From NCBI GenBank assembly GCA_963575745.1, contig CAUYUJ010013836.1, positions 122,501 through 157,500 of the forward strand: a DNA stretch of 35,000 nucleotides, given 5' to 3'. The position numbers and the translations under genes were made by a program. This document shows positions 10,346 through 19,872 of this stretch, one piece after another (the first letter of the stretch is position 1; every line of letters begins with the position of its first letter). The notes beneath the pieces are model-generated. The model was given only the letters and a program-made list of their open reading frames with translations, did not search any database and was not told where the DNA came from. Source of the stretch: Prorocentrum cordatum (lineage: Eukaryota; Sar; Dinophyceae; Prorocentrales; Prorocentraceae).

Positions 10346-11055
10346 ACGGCGTTCCCCTACGAAGTACATTGACTTGACCCCTACGATCTTGGTTCCATGC
10401 TTGAGGCTCGAGGTTTAAATTCCTCGATCGAGAGAGACAGACACTGGACCTATATTCGAAGTTCGACGATCGAAGATTTCCTGAGTGCCTGGGGCCCTCC
10501 AGGCATTCAGGGAACGACCCAAAAGCGATTAGTTCGGAGCTACTGCGACATCTTCGGCGTGTCATCGGAACGCTCCTTACTTCCTCAAAGGACCTTCGCG
10601 CGTGAAACGATCATCATTCCTTCGCCGCTCCTGCACAAAAGCGTGCACGCGCATCGGGCGAACGCGGTGTCAGCAGGCATCCGGGATATCAGAAGAATGA
10701 GCCGGTCGCCCGTCCAGGCCTCGAGGTCCCCCCTGCTGAAGCAAGCGATGATGTATTGTTTTGCCGGGGCAGCGTCCAGAACACTACTGAATTGGCGCGA
10801 AGCGCCAATGCAGTCTTGTGTGTATATATATATATATAGACTGAACAACAATACAAACAAAACAACACATCCTTGTGGTTTTTCGGGCGTCTCGGATTTT
10901 CAGGGGCCGCTTCTGCGCCGAAGGGCCATCAGAAATGGAGGGCGCACGAACTGGCCCGGGGGAGGGGTCGATGCCTCCTCGGGGCCCGCGGGTCGACAGT
11001 TCTCTTGGCGGCAGACCCGACCATACGCACATGAGAGTACCGCCAGGCGGGTCGG
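10346..11055. other. Mostly unique stretch, no gene confirmed
   Basis: Contains palindromic words (CCTCGATCGAG near 10421, TTCGAAGTTCGACGATCGAA near 10455), a perfect short hairpin at 10792-10808 and a short (TA)n run near 10822-10839. An open frame crosses the region but shows no recognisable domain and runs into the GGA array. Confidence 0.4.
10792..10808. other. Perfect 7-bp stem, 3-nt loop hairpin
   Basis: TTGGCGC-GAA-GCGCCAA. No adjacent gene gives it a role as a terminator or regulatory site. Confidence 0.5.
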
Positions 11056-11059
11056 GCGA

Positions 11060-11335
11060 AGGAGGAGGAGGAGCAGGAGGAGGAGAAGGAGGAGGAGGAG
11101 ACGGAGGGGGAGGAGGAGCAGGAGGAGGATCAGGAGGAGGAGGAGGAGGAGGAGGAGGAGGAGGAGGAGGAGGAAGAGGAGGAGGAGGAGGAGGAGATGG
11201 AGGAGGAGGAGATGGAGGAGCAGAAGGAGAAGGAGGAGGAGGAGGAGGCGGAGGAGGAGACGGAGGGGGAGGAGGAGGCGGCGGAGGAGGAGGAGGAGGA
11301 GGAAGAGGAGGAAAAGGAGGAGGAGGAGGCCACGC
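11060..11335. repeat. (GGA)n triplet array
   Basis: GGA/GAG repeats with GCA, GAT, GAC and GGG interruptions. All frames are open for long distances on both strands. Confidence 0.95.
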
Positions 11336-11630
11336 TCCCTGAGGGCCGCGTGCGCCAGGGGCGGGGCGCCCCAGGGCGGCCACGGGCGCGCCGCGCGGCG
11401 TGGGCGTCGGCTGGGGGGCCTGGGGAGGTTATTCGTCCACGACGCGTGCGAAGGGGCGTTTTGAAATGCGCGGGGACCCCGTTAGGCGAACGCACCCAAA
11501 GAGGCCTTAGGTGGAACTCCCTATGGGGCCACGGGGTGTGCTGAGATGAGCGGGGGCCCTTTTATGTGAGCGCACCCATTGAGGTGCTGCTTCTGATGCT
11601 GGTGATAATGATGCCCAAGCCTAAACCAGG
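11336..11630. other. GC-rich stretch with a possible duplicated block
   Basis: Two similar blocks (about 11456-11510 and 11537-11592) share GCGGGGACCCCGTT/GCGGGGGCCCTTTT and GCGCACCCA-like words. No coding domain seen. Confidence 0.35.
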
Positions 11631-11664
11631 ATGCTGATAAGGGTGATGATGACGATGACGATGA

Positions 11665-11699
<35 letters not shown>

Positions 11700-12320
11700 A
11701 TGATGATGCTGCTGATGATGATGAGGTTGTTGCTGATGATGATGATGCGGCTGCTGCTGATGATGATTCTAATGATGATGGTGTTAACGATGGCGATGGC
11801 GATGACGATGACGTTGACGACGATGACGACGATGATCATGATCATGATGATGATGCTGGTGGTGCTGCTAATGAGGCTGCTGCTGATTCCGAGGATGATG
11901 ATGATGCTGGCGATCATGATGGTGATGCTGATGATCATGCTCATTTATGACGACGACGGTGATGACGACTCTTCTGATGATGTTGGTTGTCATGATGAGG
12001 ACAACAGGGGCTACCAGACGGGTGGCTACCAGAAAATCAAGATGATGACGATGGTGATGATGGTGATGATGCTGATGATGACTATGGTGATGATTATGAT
12101 GATGACGTCGATGATGATGACTGTGATTGTCATGATGACGACGATACTGATGCTGGTGATGAAGGTGAGGAGTTTGATGCTGATAATGATGATGAGGGTG
12201 GTGATGATGATGCTGATGTGTTGATGCTCATGCTGATGATGCTGATGATGACTATGATGACGATGCTTCTGTTGCGGATGACGACGACATCGACGAGGCA
12301 ACGACGATGACGTGGTGATG
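11631..12320. repeat. GAT/GAC (TGA-type) triplet array
   Basis: About 690 bp dominated by GATGATGAC, GCTGAT and similar triplets with frequent interruptions. The long Met/Thr-rich and Ile/Ser-rich frames here are repeat translations. Confidence 0.9.
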
Positions 12321-12786
12321 AGGGCGTGCTCATTGCAGAACCCGGGATGAGAGGAGGGAGGAGGGAGCGGGAGGAAGGAGTGAGTGAGACGCGTGGCGCT
12401 GCTGATTCGAAAGGAGGACCCGGCACCACAGGATGGTTAGGAAAAACAGTCCGTCGCAGGTCTGGTGCCGCGTGCTGGGGACGGCAGACGTGGACCAGCC
12501 GCAACTGAGGGCGCTGCGGTCCTTACCTTCCTAGGGGGCCATCGGCATCGACCCCCTCGGGAAATTGCTCACGCGATGGTTTCTCCCAAGGGGGTCAGGA
12601 ACACAGCCCCCCTGTTTGTGGCCGGTCGGGGACGTATGCCTCCTGTCTGCCGGGTCCTTCGCATTGAAAGAACTATGTTGAACACCTCCCACGCCTCCAC
12701 TCGGAGGTTCAAAGATGGGTTCCTGATGGATTTGTTCCTGAGGATAGGAAGGTGCCCAAGGGCGGGTTGACATTGTTTGAGGCACC
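12321..12786. other. Left flank of the LTR retrotransposon
   Basis: Unique-looking sequence. A frame on the plus strand is open from 12668 to the insertion point and has a natural-looking composition (Trp-Val-Pro-Asp-Gly and Pro-Glu-Asp-Arg stretches). It would have continued into the right flank before insertion (see findings). No family recognised. Confidence 0.4.
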
Positions 12787-12791
12787 TCGCC
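12787..12791. repeat. Target-site duplication, left copy (TCGCC)
   Basis: TCGCC lies immediately before the TGT start of the 5' LTR and is repeated exactly at 22426-22430 after the 3' LTR. Five bases is the usual duplication length for Ty1/copia integrases. Confidence 0.9.
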
Positions 12792-12894
12792 TGTGAGATA
12801 GTGCGTGTGTCACGTGTGTATATGCGCCACTCGCCGCCGTTTGACCTCTATTGGCCCCTTGTTTGCCATTGCGCTAAAACGCATCAGAATCACA
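12792..12894 (+). repeat. 5' LTR (103 bp)
   Basis: Starts TGTGAGATA and ends AATCACA. It is about 92% identical to 22324-22425. It contains an E-box-like CACGTG followed by GTGTATATGCGCC, a possible TATA-like start region. That role is inference. The length is very short for an LTR. Confidence 0.92.
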
Positions 12895-12895
12895 C

Positions 12896-12911
12896 TGGTA
12901 GCGAAACTACC
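12896..12911 (+). promoter_or_regulatory. Primer binding site (initiator tRNA-Met-like)
   Basis: One base after the LTR, TGGTAGC begins at 12896. It fits the complement of a tRNA 3' end in ...GCTACCA, as in animal initiator tRNA-Met. The following bases match less well. The site also forms a small hairpin, GGTAG-CGAAA-CTACC (12897-12911). The dinoflagellate tRNA itself is not known to me. Confidence 0.7.
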
Positions 12912-13024
12912 ACAGGATCCCCGTATCGTACCACGGCGCGCACGTCTCATCAGAGAGTGTCGCACTACCTTTCTTTACGTTCTGTACTGGCAGTTTCTTT
13001 CGCTAGGGGACTGAGCCTTGCGCC

Positions 13025-14350
13025 ATGGCGCTTTCTTCCTTTCGCTATCGGCCGAGCGCCGACGCGCTGACGCGGTCCGAGACGAAGAGTGGCTCCTACA
13101 TGTACGACGGCACGGTGAACAACCTTCACGAGTGGGAATTCCGCATAGAGATGCGCATGAGTGCCGCTTTGGCCTCAGTGGATGAAGAGATGGGTGCTCC
13201 ACAGCAACACGTGATCACAGCAGCTGTCAACAAGGTTGTAGAAGGCCTCAGAGGTGACGCATTCGATATTGCCATGGATAAGGACGTGCGTCTGACTCCG
13301 AATGGGATCGGCCAGCTGCTGCTGGCGATTCGTATTTCATTCTTCCCCATAGAAGCGCAGGAAGCGAATATCCCATTGTCTCGACAGCACGGTGAGTGCA
13401 TGGTCTCGTACATCTCCCGAAGGAAGCGCTGGTGGAAACTACTCTCTAAGTTAGATCCTAAGATCTTGATGCGCGAGGATCTGATTGGCTCCCTTCCCTT
13501 GGACCATGCAGGCCTTTCGCCTGCGGATAACCTGATGGTGCTGACATCCACAGGAAATGTGACAACCTCCGACAATATCAAGGACGTCTTGATCCTCCAG
13601 CACGGCCGCGTGCACATCTGCCGAAAAGGCAAGGGTGAGTCGGGTAAAAGCTCCAGCTCTTCGGCGTGGACGCAGCCCAGACCCAGCTACCAGAACAGGA
13701 GCAAGGGCAAGGGCAGGGTGCGCTTCTCCAGGCCACAACGCGCCTCCTACACTGCTGATGAAGGATGGTACGAGCAGAAGGAGCATTACCCTGAGGAGCT
13801 GAGTCCTTATGGATACTGCGCGTCCGGCTATGCTCGGACGACGCGGCCTGGGACGACTGCGCCGAAGAGCACGCCTACGTCGACGAGGAGTGGCATGCTC
13901 ACTGGGCTCCTGTCCAGGCTAGCAGCGAGCTCTATGTCGAGGTGGTCGACGAGATGGACAAGGCCGGATACGCGGAGGAAGAAGTTTCTGACGCGATCCA
14001 AGAGGACCTGGTCGCCAACCTTGGCACCAAAGGGAGGAGCAAGGGCAAAGGAAAGAGCGGAGGCAAGAGTTGCCACTGCGCGCCCTGTCGTTCAAAGGAG
14101 GTGGCAAGGGATGATCTTCCCTGGAAGATCTCAAGGGGCGGCTCCAGGAAATCAAGAAATGCTCGAAATGCAAGACCTGCCACGAAACTGGCCACTGGTC
14201 CGGAGGCCCTGAATGCAAGGGCGAGCCCAGAACGGCAATGGTAGCGTGCGCGGGAAAAACTGGCGAGCGCCATGTCCAGTTGCGCCAGGTCGATGATGAA
14301 CGAAAGTTCACATCCGTCAGTTCTGTTGCTGTATCATCATCACCCCCTCA
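13025..14350 (+). pseudogene. Copia Gag polyprotein with C-terminal zinc knuckle
   Basis: Gag forms the particle and binds element RNA. The start ATG at 13025 sits in GCGCCATGGCG, 130 bp after the 5' LTR. About 265 residues are open in the first frame and show the copia-type Gag pattern of dinoflagellates: an acidic HEWEFR stretch near residue 37, a SYISRRKRWWKLL helix near residue 130, and a Ser/Lys/Gly-rich basic linker after residue 200. The frame then shifts near 13820 to a Trp/Asp/Glu-rich stretch, and again near 14060-14115. In the third frame a zinc knuckle CX2CX4HX6C lies at 14169-14216 (Cys-Lys-Thr-Cys, then Gly-His-Trp, then Pro-Glu-Cys). Two frameshifts make it a pseudogene. No D-S/T-G protease motif follows. 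Confidence 0.85.
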
Positions 14351-14394
14351 TCGTTTCTTTAGGGGCAAGGAGGAGTCGATGAGGGTGGATCCTG

Positions 14395-15377
14395 GTGTTC
14401 CTCGTTTCTGCTCTTCTTTCTCTTCTCGCGTCTTGCGCCGCAGGGCATGTGTGCGAGGGGGGGTGGGGGGTGGGGGGCTGGCAGTGTAGCTTGCAGCGCG
14501 ACCACGTTGATCATCATGTCTGTGAGGGTTGCATGGGGATGACCGAAGCCGCTCTGGTTCAGGGACCTCCAGAGCTTCAGGGGAAGGGTCTTCTTCAGAC
14601 CGTTGCAGAGGCTGAGGGGGGTACTCTCGGGTTCATGGCTGCTCGCTCGACCGAGGCATACTCTATGTCTAGTGTTTCTGATGGGGAGTTTGAGGAGACA
14701 GGATCTGTTTCGGATCCTATCTCTGTTCCTGGTCAGGATGCCGTGTTTGCCTCGGGTCAGCACAGTGGGCTTAGTTATGGGCGTGTTCTCAGGGATGCTC
14801 CAGATTGCGTGAATTGGGGTCGCAAGGTGAATATGCCAAGTGAGGATTGGTTCTGTTCTTTGGGCGGGTCGACAGCAACTTTACTCGGAAGGAAGTTCGA
14901 CAGTTTGCGAGAGTTTCGCGGCCGAAAGTTTCAAGTGGCAAGGTTTTGCCATCTTCGAGTGGCTCCTCTGGCCTGAACATGAAACCTCCAAATCCCCCGT
15001 TGCCTCGTCCATGTGTCCGAGGTTGTAAGAAGCTCTCGGGAGTCCTCTCGAGTGCTCGTTTCATTGTTCGCTCTTGCAAGGATTGCGGGCGCAAGGCCAA
15101 GAAGAAGGGGTGCGCGGCGCTGCGCTCTCCGGGTGATTGTCCGCGCGATCTCGTAGATACTCGCGGCAGTACTCCAGATGTTGTTCGTGCGTATTGTTGT
15201 CTCTGCCTGACGCATATCGATGAGCAGCCCAGGGAACTGGCAGCAGACAAGAAGGCAACAGCTAAGAAAGTTGAACGGTCCAGCAACGTCCAAGCACAAG
15301 AAATTGAGGCTATTGCTGAGGATGATCGCCGAATCACCTTTTGTAGAGCTAAAGGTTGTATTAAAGGCTTTCGCTAA
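14395..15377 (+). pseudogene. ExoX C-terminus-like segment plus Cys-rich zinc-ribbon-like segment
   Basis: The first frame (from about 14395) carries a stretch at about 14745-14860 with the pattern Gly-x-His-x-Gly-x-(S/T)-Tyr-x-x-Val-Leu-Arg-Asp-x-Pro-Asp-x-Val-x-Trp. This is how I recognise the small domain at the C-terminus of ExoX-type nucleases, common as a stand-alone module in dinoflagellate proteins. A frameshift near 14845 moves to a second frame that continues with an Arg-Val-Asp-Ser-Asn-Phe helix. A Cys-rich, Lys-rich segment follows (CVRGC, then SCKDCGRKAKKKGC, then CCLC), probably zinc-binding. The frame ends at 15377. This lies where copia protease is expected, but I see no D-S/T-G. 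Function in the element is unknown. The ExoX-like call is moderate and the zinc-binding call is inference. Confidence 0.55.
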
Positions 15378-15488
15378 ACGTGCTGTTGAGATTTGTGATG
15401 CCGCGTGTGACGTGAGCGCAGGTGAACAAACTTCGTTGCTTCGCGACTGTGTCGCAGAAATCACAGATCACAGTCTTGTCGGTTTTTT
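15378..15488 (+). pseudogene. Short linking segment of the central region, frame shifted
   Basis: After the stop at 15377, coding-like sequence appears in another frame (Phe-Ala-Lys-Arg-Ala-Val-Glu and Ala-Gly-Glu-Gln-Thr-Ser-Leu stretches). It shifts again at the T-run at 15482-15487. No domain recognised. Confidence 0.4.
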
Positions 15489-17123
15489 ATGGCCCCGACG
15501 CATAACGTTTCGACCGGGATTTCGGCTCTGTCTAAGCTTCGTTCGGTTGACGTTTGCAAGGGCGAAGGTGTTTGGGTTCTTCCAGGCGAGGGTTGTATTT
15601 CTTGCTGTCGCGGTAGAGCTTGGGCTCTTAACGCAGGGGATCAATTCGAGAAATTGGGTCTCTATCCTAAATGGGTTCACAGGAAGCGTAAGACGTACAG
15701 CGCTACAGGAGGACAGGCAGGGATTGAGACAGTAGGTCATAAGAGTTTGCTGTTTCGCATCGTTGCTTCTCGTGGCGCCGTGAGTGGGTGTCTCGAGTCG
15801 CATCAGTTGAAATCTTCGGATCATGTTCCCCTCTAGCTGTCGCTTTCTGCGCGAGTTTCCCTTGGTCTCGTCGAGGATCTTGCTAATGGTCGCGCTCTCT
15901 TGAGTCAGGAAGGTGAGGTAGAAATGTGTCGATGTGATCGCTCAGGTCTTCTTATCGTTCGCCTTGATCAGTTTGGTCCAGAGCACGTTGCGGAGTCCAC
16001 TCGTCCGTTGCGCATTTCGCATCTAAGCAGCGGCGCAGCTCCCGCCGGCCGCGCCGGGCCGCCTGCTGTCGTCGACCGCTCCAATGACGACGGGATCACG
16101 TGTGTGCCTGCGCCCGTCGATCGCTCCAGTGACGACGAGGACGTACGGGTCGCTGCCGTGGCTGCTGGTGCTGGTGCTCGTCCCGCACCACAGGGCTCGA
16201 AATTTGCTGTGATCGCGCTGGGCTACGAGGACTTCGAGAACCAACCGAGGTGCTCGGGGTCGTCGATGCTGAGGGAGTACATCCGCCGTCGCCATCGCTT
16301 CAGTCATGATATGTCTACCAGAGGACGCGACGCCAGTGCCGTCGTGGATGCGCTCATTGCTGCAGATGAGAATGTGGCGAACTATGATCGGCACGTGTCG
16401 GTGCGCACCAGGGCTCTGAACGACCCGACCCGCGCGCGCCATATCGGTCACTATCCGAATATATTGCGCGATTCTGTTGGGAATGAACATTTTGTTGGCT
16501 TTGCTGAGTGTGTGGAAAATGATTCGGCGAAGAACGAGTCTTCGCAGTCTGTGTGCATTGTTGCCATCTGTCGTTCTGGTCGGCATCGCTGTGTTGCTGT
16601 CAGTTGTGGTATTCGGCAGTTCTTGAAACAATATGACATTGTATGCAGTTCTGCACGCCTGAGTCGTCATGAGCGGCCCAGGCGTACTTGTAACGGAGAA
16701 TGCGATGACTGCTGTCACGTATCCGATTGGGGCCGTGAGAAGGCGAGTTCTGCGGCTGACAAGATGGTTTCGCTCTTTATTTAATCCTTCGAGAAGTTCA
16801 GTGCACCGCCGTCTCCAGTTCCCGAGCCGTCTGCCATGCGCGGACCCCGTGACGCGGCTGAGCTGGCAAGGAGGGAAGAGAAGAGATCTCGCGCTTCATC
16901 GAGTGTGGTTGACGGAGTAGATGAAAATGACGTGGTCACTGTCATCCGTGAACACATCAAAACGATCTGGCGTGAACGTCTCGGCGCTGACTATATCGAG
17001 GCAGATTTCAAGACCATTGTGAGGCGATGTGCTGGGCGCGAGCTGCATGTTCTATTCGAAGATCTGTCGCGGGGACAACGGGCCGACTGCAGATTATATG
17101 CGCTTTGTACGTTATGCTCGTGA
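15489..17123 (+). pseudogene. Central region with RapZ C-terminal-like domain
   Basis: One frame is open from 15489 to 17123 except for a TAG at 15834-15836 and a TAA at 16782-16784. Counting residues from 15900, residues 101-245 look like the C-terminal domain of RapZ (the bacterial P-loop RNA adaptor). There is an ArgThrArgAlaLeuAsnAspProThr stretch, a His-Tyr-Pro/His-Phe-Val-Gly-Phe stretch, then hydrophobic VCIVAI followed by CRSGRHRCVAV (C224, G227, H229, R230). In RapZ the matching loop is Gly-Cys-Thr-Gly-Gly-x-His-Arg-Ser-Val. A Cys cluster CNGECDDC (264-271) follows. The segment after 16784 has an Arg/Glu-rich and a Val-Ile-Arg-Glu-His helix. The role in a retrotransposon is unknown. 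It could be a captured host domain or a nested insertion. RapZ-like is a fold-level guess by motif. Confidence 0.55.
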
Positions 17124-18115
17124 GTATGCAGAAACAAGTGTATATCCCAAATATGTTGGTGGTCGTGTTCCTGCTGCTGCTTCGCCACCGCCCGTCGCCG
17201 CATCGTCTTCTGCCGCTGCGTTATCCCCTTCATATCAGGCGCGCGACTCGCAGGGCGATGACGACGAAGTGCCGAAGAAAAAAGGCTCGCGTGAGCAGCG
17301 CCAGCAAGGTGGCGGGTCTGCCACCGGGCGAAGCTGCACCTCCGGGCACGATCGTTCGCTCTCCTGGAATGCCTCCTATGATGCCGCCGCCCACGCACAA
17401 GCCCGCTGTCCTCGCCCCGAGGCAGCCGGACGGACCGCCGCCTGCGCGCGTCAGGATTCCCCTGCCGCCTCCGCCACCGGAGCCGCCGCGCAGGGTAGAG
17501 CCGCTGCCGCCGCCACCACCGCCTCCGGCGAGTACTGTTGCCGCCGGCAGCGACGACGACTCGAGCGAGACTCGTGCGTCTCGTTCAGGATTCCCGACTT
17601 CTCCTGTCGAGAGGGACCTGGCCGCGGTGGGCGGTGAGCGGGCCGGAGATCTAGCCGTGGATTTCGAGCCTGTTGCAGCTGGTGCAGAACAGCTGGATTC
17701 GCTTTTCGAGCAGGGCAAGAAGAGGAACTTCATCCCGCGCGTTGATCCTTGATCGTTCTCGTCAGAGGGGTCGAAGGGCCGCGCGGGAGGGCGGGGCGCT
17801 GAGAAATTGGTGCGTGTGAGCCGCAAGATTGATCCGTTCAACACTCGGACCAAGTTCTTGCCGGCATGGTCTTCTCGGAGGAAGAGTCCAATGGATCGCG
17901 CCAAGGGTTCCCAGTCCTGGAAGCGCATATAATATCGTGTTGCCATGAATTCTTCTGTGGGTGCTCAGGAGTTCGATCGAGTGGCAATCTATGTGCCGCC
18001 TCCGAGGGTCCGCGTTGACGGAACATCGTATTTGTGCGCGCCACTGCAGCCGGGCCAGCATGAGACGATTACCATGAAGGCTAGAAGTCGTGCCACATTG
18101 CTCTGGGTTGCGTAA
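17029..18115 (+). pseudogene. Proline-rich linker region of the central ORF
   Basis: A frameshift near 17065 leads to an Asp-Tyr-Met-Arg-Phe-Val-Arg-Tyr-Ala stretch, then an Ala/Ser/Pro-rich stretch. A second shift occurs at the A-run at 17279-17283. From there the frame is open to 17752 and encodes a long Pro-rich linker (PPPPPPEPPRR-like, residues about 120-170 counted from 17027) and an acidic tail. It is closed by TGA at 17750, but the same frame stays coding-like through TAA at 17930 up to TAA at 18113. It looks like one disordered linker in a polyprotein. No catalytic motif recognised. Confidence 0.45.
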
Positions 18116-18701
18116 CATCAGTATGCAAGATGAGTTGTCATCTGCGCGTGTTGCCGAGCTGTCCGCGCCAGGCATGTCTGCTACCGACAGGGAGATATTC
18201 GAGAAGGTGATCAGGAACACCGATCCGCTTCGCGGACGAGTGGGGACCAACCTGGCCTGGGTGCTGCTCTACGTCATCGGCGTCGCGTTCGCCTGCCAGG
18301 TCTCGAGCGACGCGGTGGCGCGCCCAAATTGGGGGCCATTGATGGCAGAAGACATCGTCGAATGCAATCCTGATCTCGTTGTCGCCCACAGATCATCATC
18401 CAATCTTCGTGTGATCAGTGATTGTTTCTCTGGTTTGGCTAAAGATAACGGTCCTGTCACTGTTGCGCACGGTTATGAGCCTGGTTGCTCAAGCCTTGAG
18501 GTTGCTAGCGCGCTGAATTCGTGCCTCGAGTCAGACGCAGACATCGCGAGTCAGATATCCCTTGATGTCCTCAGAGAGTTAGGTCAGAAAGTTAGACTGG
18601 ACAGACTTGCACTCGCAGCTTTCCCCGCTAAGGCCGCAGGCGAGGGAGTTCGGGGCGATGCGGGCGCGATCGTCGGCGATGGCGACGTCGCTGCAGTCTA
18701 A
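18090..18701 (+). pseudogene. Unrecognised segment upstream of integrase
   Basis: An open frame of 203 codons with mixed, natural composition, including a hydrophobic stretch (Trp-Val-Leu-Leu-Tyr-Val-Ile-Gly-Val-Ala-Phe-Ala) near residue 60. It occupies the place between the proline-rich linker and integrase. I do not recognise a family. The frame shifts again near 18670-18700 into the integrase frame. No protease D-S/T-G or methyltransferase motif was found. Confidence 0.4.
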
Positions 18702-19872
18702 GGAACGTGGGCGAGATGAAGAACCAGATATCCCGGATTAAATCAACCTACCTGGCGAGCCGGAACACGAAGGAAAGATCAGGACAGCGTGGTTGCAAAT
18801 CCCGCTCCGCACAAGGGTCGCAATCAGACCACTGCGCAGACAGTTTGGTCATGTGCCTAATCGTGTTCTCGTGCAACTATTGAGAATCCCCAGATTGTCG
18901 TCGGACTACATTGAAGCTGCCAAGAGTTCTCGATGTGAATCTTGCGAACATCACAAGCCGTTAGCTCAGACTCACAAGGTTGCATTGCCCAGGAAGTTTT
19001 GTTTCAACCATGAAAGCGGTATCGACTGCCTAGAGGTGAAGGACAACCGTGGGGAACGTTACACCTTCTTGAACATAGTGTGCCAGGGTGCAACCTTTCA
19101 GCGTGTGATCTTTGTCAAACAAGGAGGTGGTGCGCCATCTTCGAGAGCATGCCTCGCTGCATTTCAGCAATGCAGGTGTGCATGGGCAGGTGCGCCCAAA
19201 CGAACCGTGTTAGACCGTGAGTGTTTCTGCAATGGGTTGAGTCAAGGGATCGACCTCCGCGACGCTGGAGTCGAGTTTCCCGAGCAGATAGGCCGCGCCG
19301 AGAGACGTGGTGGACATTGGAAGAACATCCTCAAGAAAGTGCTGCACGACAAGAACGTTTCCGGACTCGATGAAGTCATCTCTACTGCATCAGAAGTCGA
19401 CAACGCGAAGAATGAGATGTCACGAGTCGGCGGATTTGCGCCTGCTCAGTGGGTGCTCGGAAAGATGCTTCGTGTCCCAGGGAGTCAATTCGACGACGAG
19501 GAAGCTTTCGACTTAGGAGTGCTTGCGAGTGTTGCAGAGGAAGGGGCCGACGAGTTTTCTCGCCGGGCTGCGATCCGGACGTTTGCCAGAAAAGCATTCG
19601 CGGAACACGACGTCGGGAGTGGGGCGGCAAAGGCCGCCCTCCGAGAGGCAACTACACAAGCAGGATAATATTAGGTAGGTGATGTAGCATGCTCCCGCAA
19701 GGGGCCGACCGACGGCGAGGTTACCGCTATGTGGAGCACTGGTTCTCGTATCGTTGGGGTTATCATAGAGGGCGTGCCTGTCTGCGTGGCTGTCGACAGG
19801 CTTCGTCTGTGTGCAGCGGCGGAAGCGTTGGCTTACCAATGCCTCCCTAGGCGCCATGGCGGTGGAGTTGAA
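18700..19872 (+). pseudogene. Copia integrase with C-terminal SH3-like tail
   Basis: Integrase joins element cDNA to target DNA. The coding-like frame starts near 18700, is stopped by TAA at 18739, and is open from 18742 to 19665. Counting from 18793, the zinc region has H20, C48 and C51, but the position of the first ligand His is Arg15. The catalytic acids are D78, D141 (in Leu-Asp-Arg-Glu) and E170 (in Gly-Arg-Ala-Glu-Arg). The D141-E170 gap is 28 residues, shorter than the usual 35 or so, suggesting a small deletion. After TAA (19666) and TAG (19672) the same frame resumes with Val-Gly-Asp-Val, a Trp...Arg-Ile-Val-Gly-Val stretch and Val-Ala-Val-Asp-Arg-Leu-Arg, which fits the integrase C-terminal tail. 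Spacing and sequence match dinoflagellate copia elements. Confidence 0.85.

Noticed and set aside
11631-12224. Met/Thr-rich open frame of 197 codons
   Set aside because: Translation of the GAT/GAC triplet array.
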